From the NCBI GenBank assembly GCA_008508345.1, contig QNGE01001689.1:45266-109265 (forward strand): a DNA stretch of 64,000 bases, written 5' to 3'. Under the pieces are notes generated by a model, which did not search any database, was not told where the DNA came from, and saw only the letters and a program-made list of their open reading frames with translations. The DNA comes from Paragonimus westermani (Eukaryota > Platyhelminthes > Trematoda > Plagiorchiida > Troglotrematidae). Position 1 is the first letter of the stretch. Each line of letters begins with the position of its first letter. Below, piece after piece: positions 62,906 through 64,000 of this stretch. Made by a program: the position numbers and the translations under genes.

Positions 62906-64000
62906 GCACCCAGAATGAGTGAGACTATCTGAATTTAAAGTACGGAACAGGCAGATAACTGTGCAACTGTGAACAGTTTGCACTTGAGGACTACGAGCGT
63001 TGGGATATTGTGCCAAAATTTGCGGTCACAGCTAAACACGCTAAAGGTTTAAAACTCTACTGAACCACGCAGACGTATAAACCGCTCCTTGTTACGTATG
63101 TTTCAAAAGTTACCCAGCTCCCGTTCTCACATATTTTACCCCCGGCGTCTACCTAGTCGTTCAGACTTTAGCTCAGTTTGTTTTAGGTTCTTATTACTGA
63201 CGCAAGTAAACGCCGTGTGCTGTTTCCAAGTTTCATTTTACTTAATTCCACATGTCTCTTCAAGTGCACGTAAACTATCCGAAACAACATATATGCCCAG
63301 AATTATAGGGACACGACGTCATGGTTGATATCAGTCCCTCTCGTGTGAAAACCTGAGAGCGTGTGGGTCTATACTAATACTCTGCTGAGTTACACACAAA
63401 AACCAGGAAGTCGCTAGAAATTTCTGTACTTAACTATTCTGTCAGACGACTAATGTCAGACAGATCTCTGTATCGCAAGTTAAGCGAAAAGCAAATCAAC
63501 TGAAAAATAATCAGTGACAGTGCATTTGATGAACTTTATATTGAACACCATTTATTTTACCAAAACGGAGGAAAGATATATCAAGGGAGTTCGATATTTT
63601 GAATTGCTGGCATAAGATGCTAAAGAAAAACGGGCAACTTTCATGTGAGTTAACTAGGAGGACGGTAATCGATAAGGTTCATGTAATAATTAGTCGGCCA
63701 ACTGGGTAACACCACAGTTGATTGCGATAACATTTCCCGCCGCAGGTAAAAACAGTGGCAAAGTTTTCTGAGTGGCGTATTCTCATTATTGACCGGTTGT
63801 TTTGGATCGTGACCGAATAGCTCAAGCGAATGGTTCGGTGGTCGGGGAGATATGAGCTGTTCACATGTGCGACAATGAGCATGTGGTTCGTTGAATTTTA
63901 CCTCACTATAATCCCTATAGACGGCAGCGAATCAGTGATTCTCACAGATGCTTGACTGTCATATAACTAGGGGGTGAATAACAAACCCGTTATAGACAAA
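62906..64000. other. No recognisable gene
   Basis: Two short frames (63089-63328 plus, 63679-63882 minus) without recognisable domains. Nothing else can be supported up to the window edge. Confidence 0.45.

Overview
The window looks like non-coding, repeat-bearing nuclear DNA of a metazoan. It is moderately AT-rich and densely stopped in all frames. There are no bacterial-style operons, no rRNA or CRISPR, and no host protein-coding gene that I can recognise. The identifiable content is retroelement-derived: Penelope-like elements (PLEs: reverse transcriptase plus GIY-YIG endonuclease) and a SINE-like family with a tRNA-like head. A flatworm (trematode or cestode) with a large genome is my best guess, but PLEs occur in many animal phyla, so the taxon is only an inference.

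Layout. Bases 1-24,200 hold all six PLE-derived loci I could find. A is a reverse transcriptase relic at 5596-6325, with a TATA box and hammerhead-like motif about 1.5 kb upstream near 3971-4107. B is a young, 5'-truncated element at 7124-8541; it carries the only intact PLE reading frame and is enclosed by two nearly identical 252-bp inverted arms. C (12871-13488, plus strand) and D (13549-13940, minus strand) face each other tail to tail. E is at 17533-18520 and F at 23962-24159. A nested inverted repeat sits at 21031-21228. Bases 24,200-64,000 are mostly unexplained sequence, with three of the five SINE-like copies, a near-perfect hairpin at 40052-40099, and one possible decayed coding region at 51988-52607.

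How the pieces relate. Each arm of element B contains a TATA box followed 20 bases later by a 47-nt sequence that folds as a type I hammerhead ribozyme: the stem I, stem III and cleavage-site geometry is present, with a non-consensus base at core position 4. This fits the known association of PLE terminal repeats with hammerhead ribozymes. In the arrangement here the two copies face opposite ways, flanking an open reading frame that begins at the arm boundary.

Assembly caution. Bases 45267-46374 and 46376-47483 are almost identical and are separated by a single N. This is most simply an unmerged overlap of two contigs, not a real duplication. A second single N lies at 51503.
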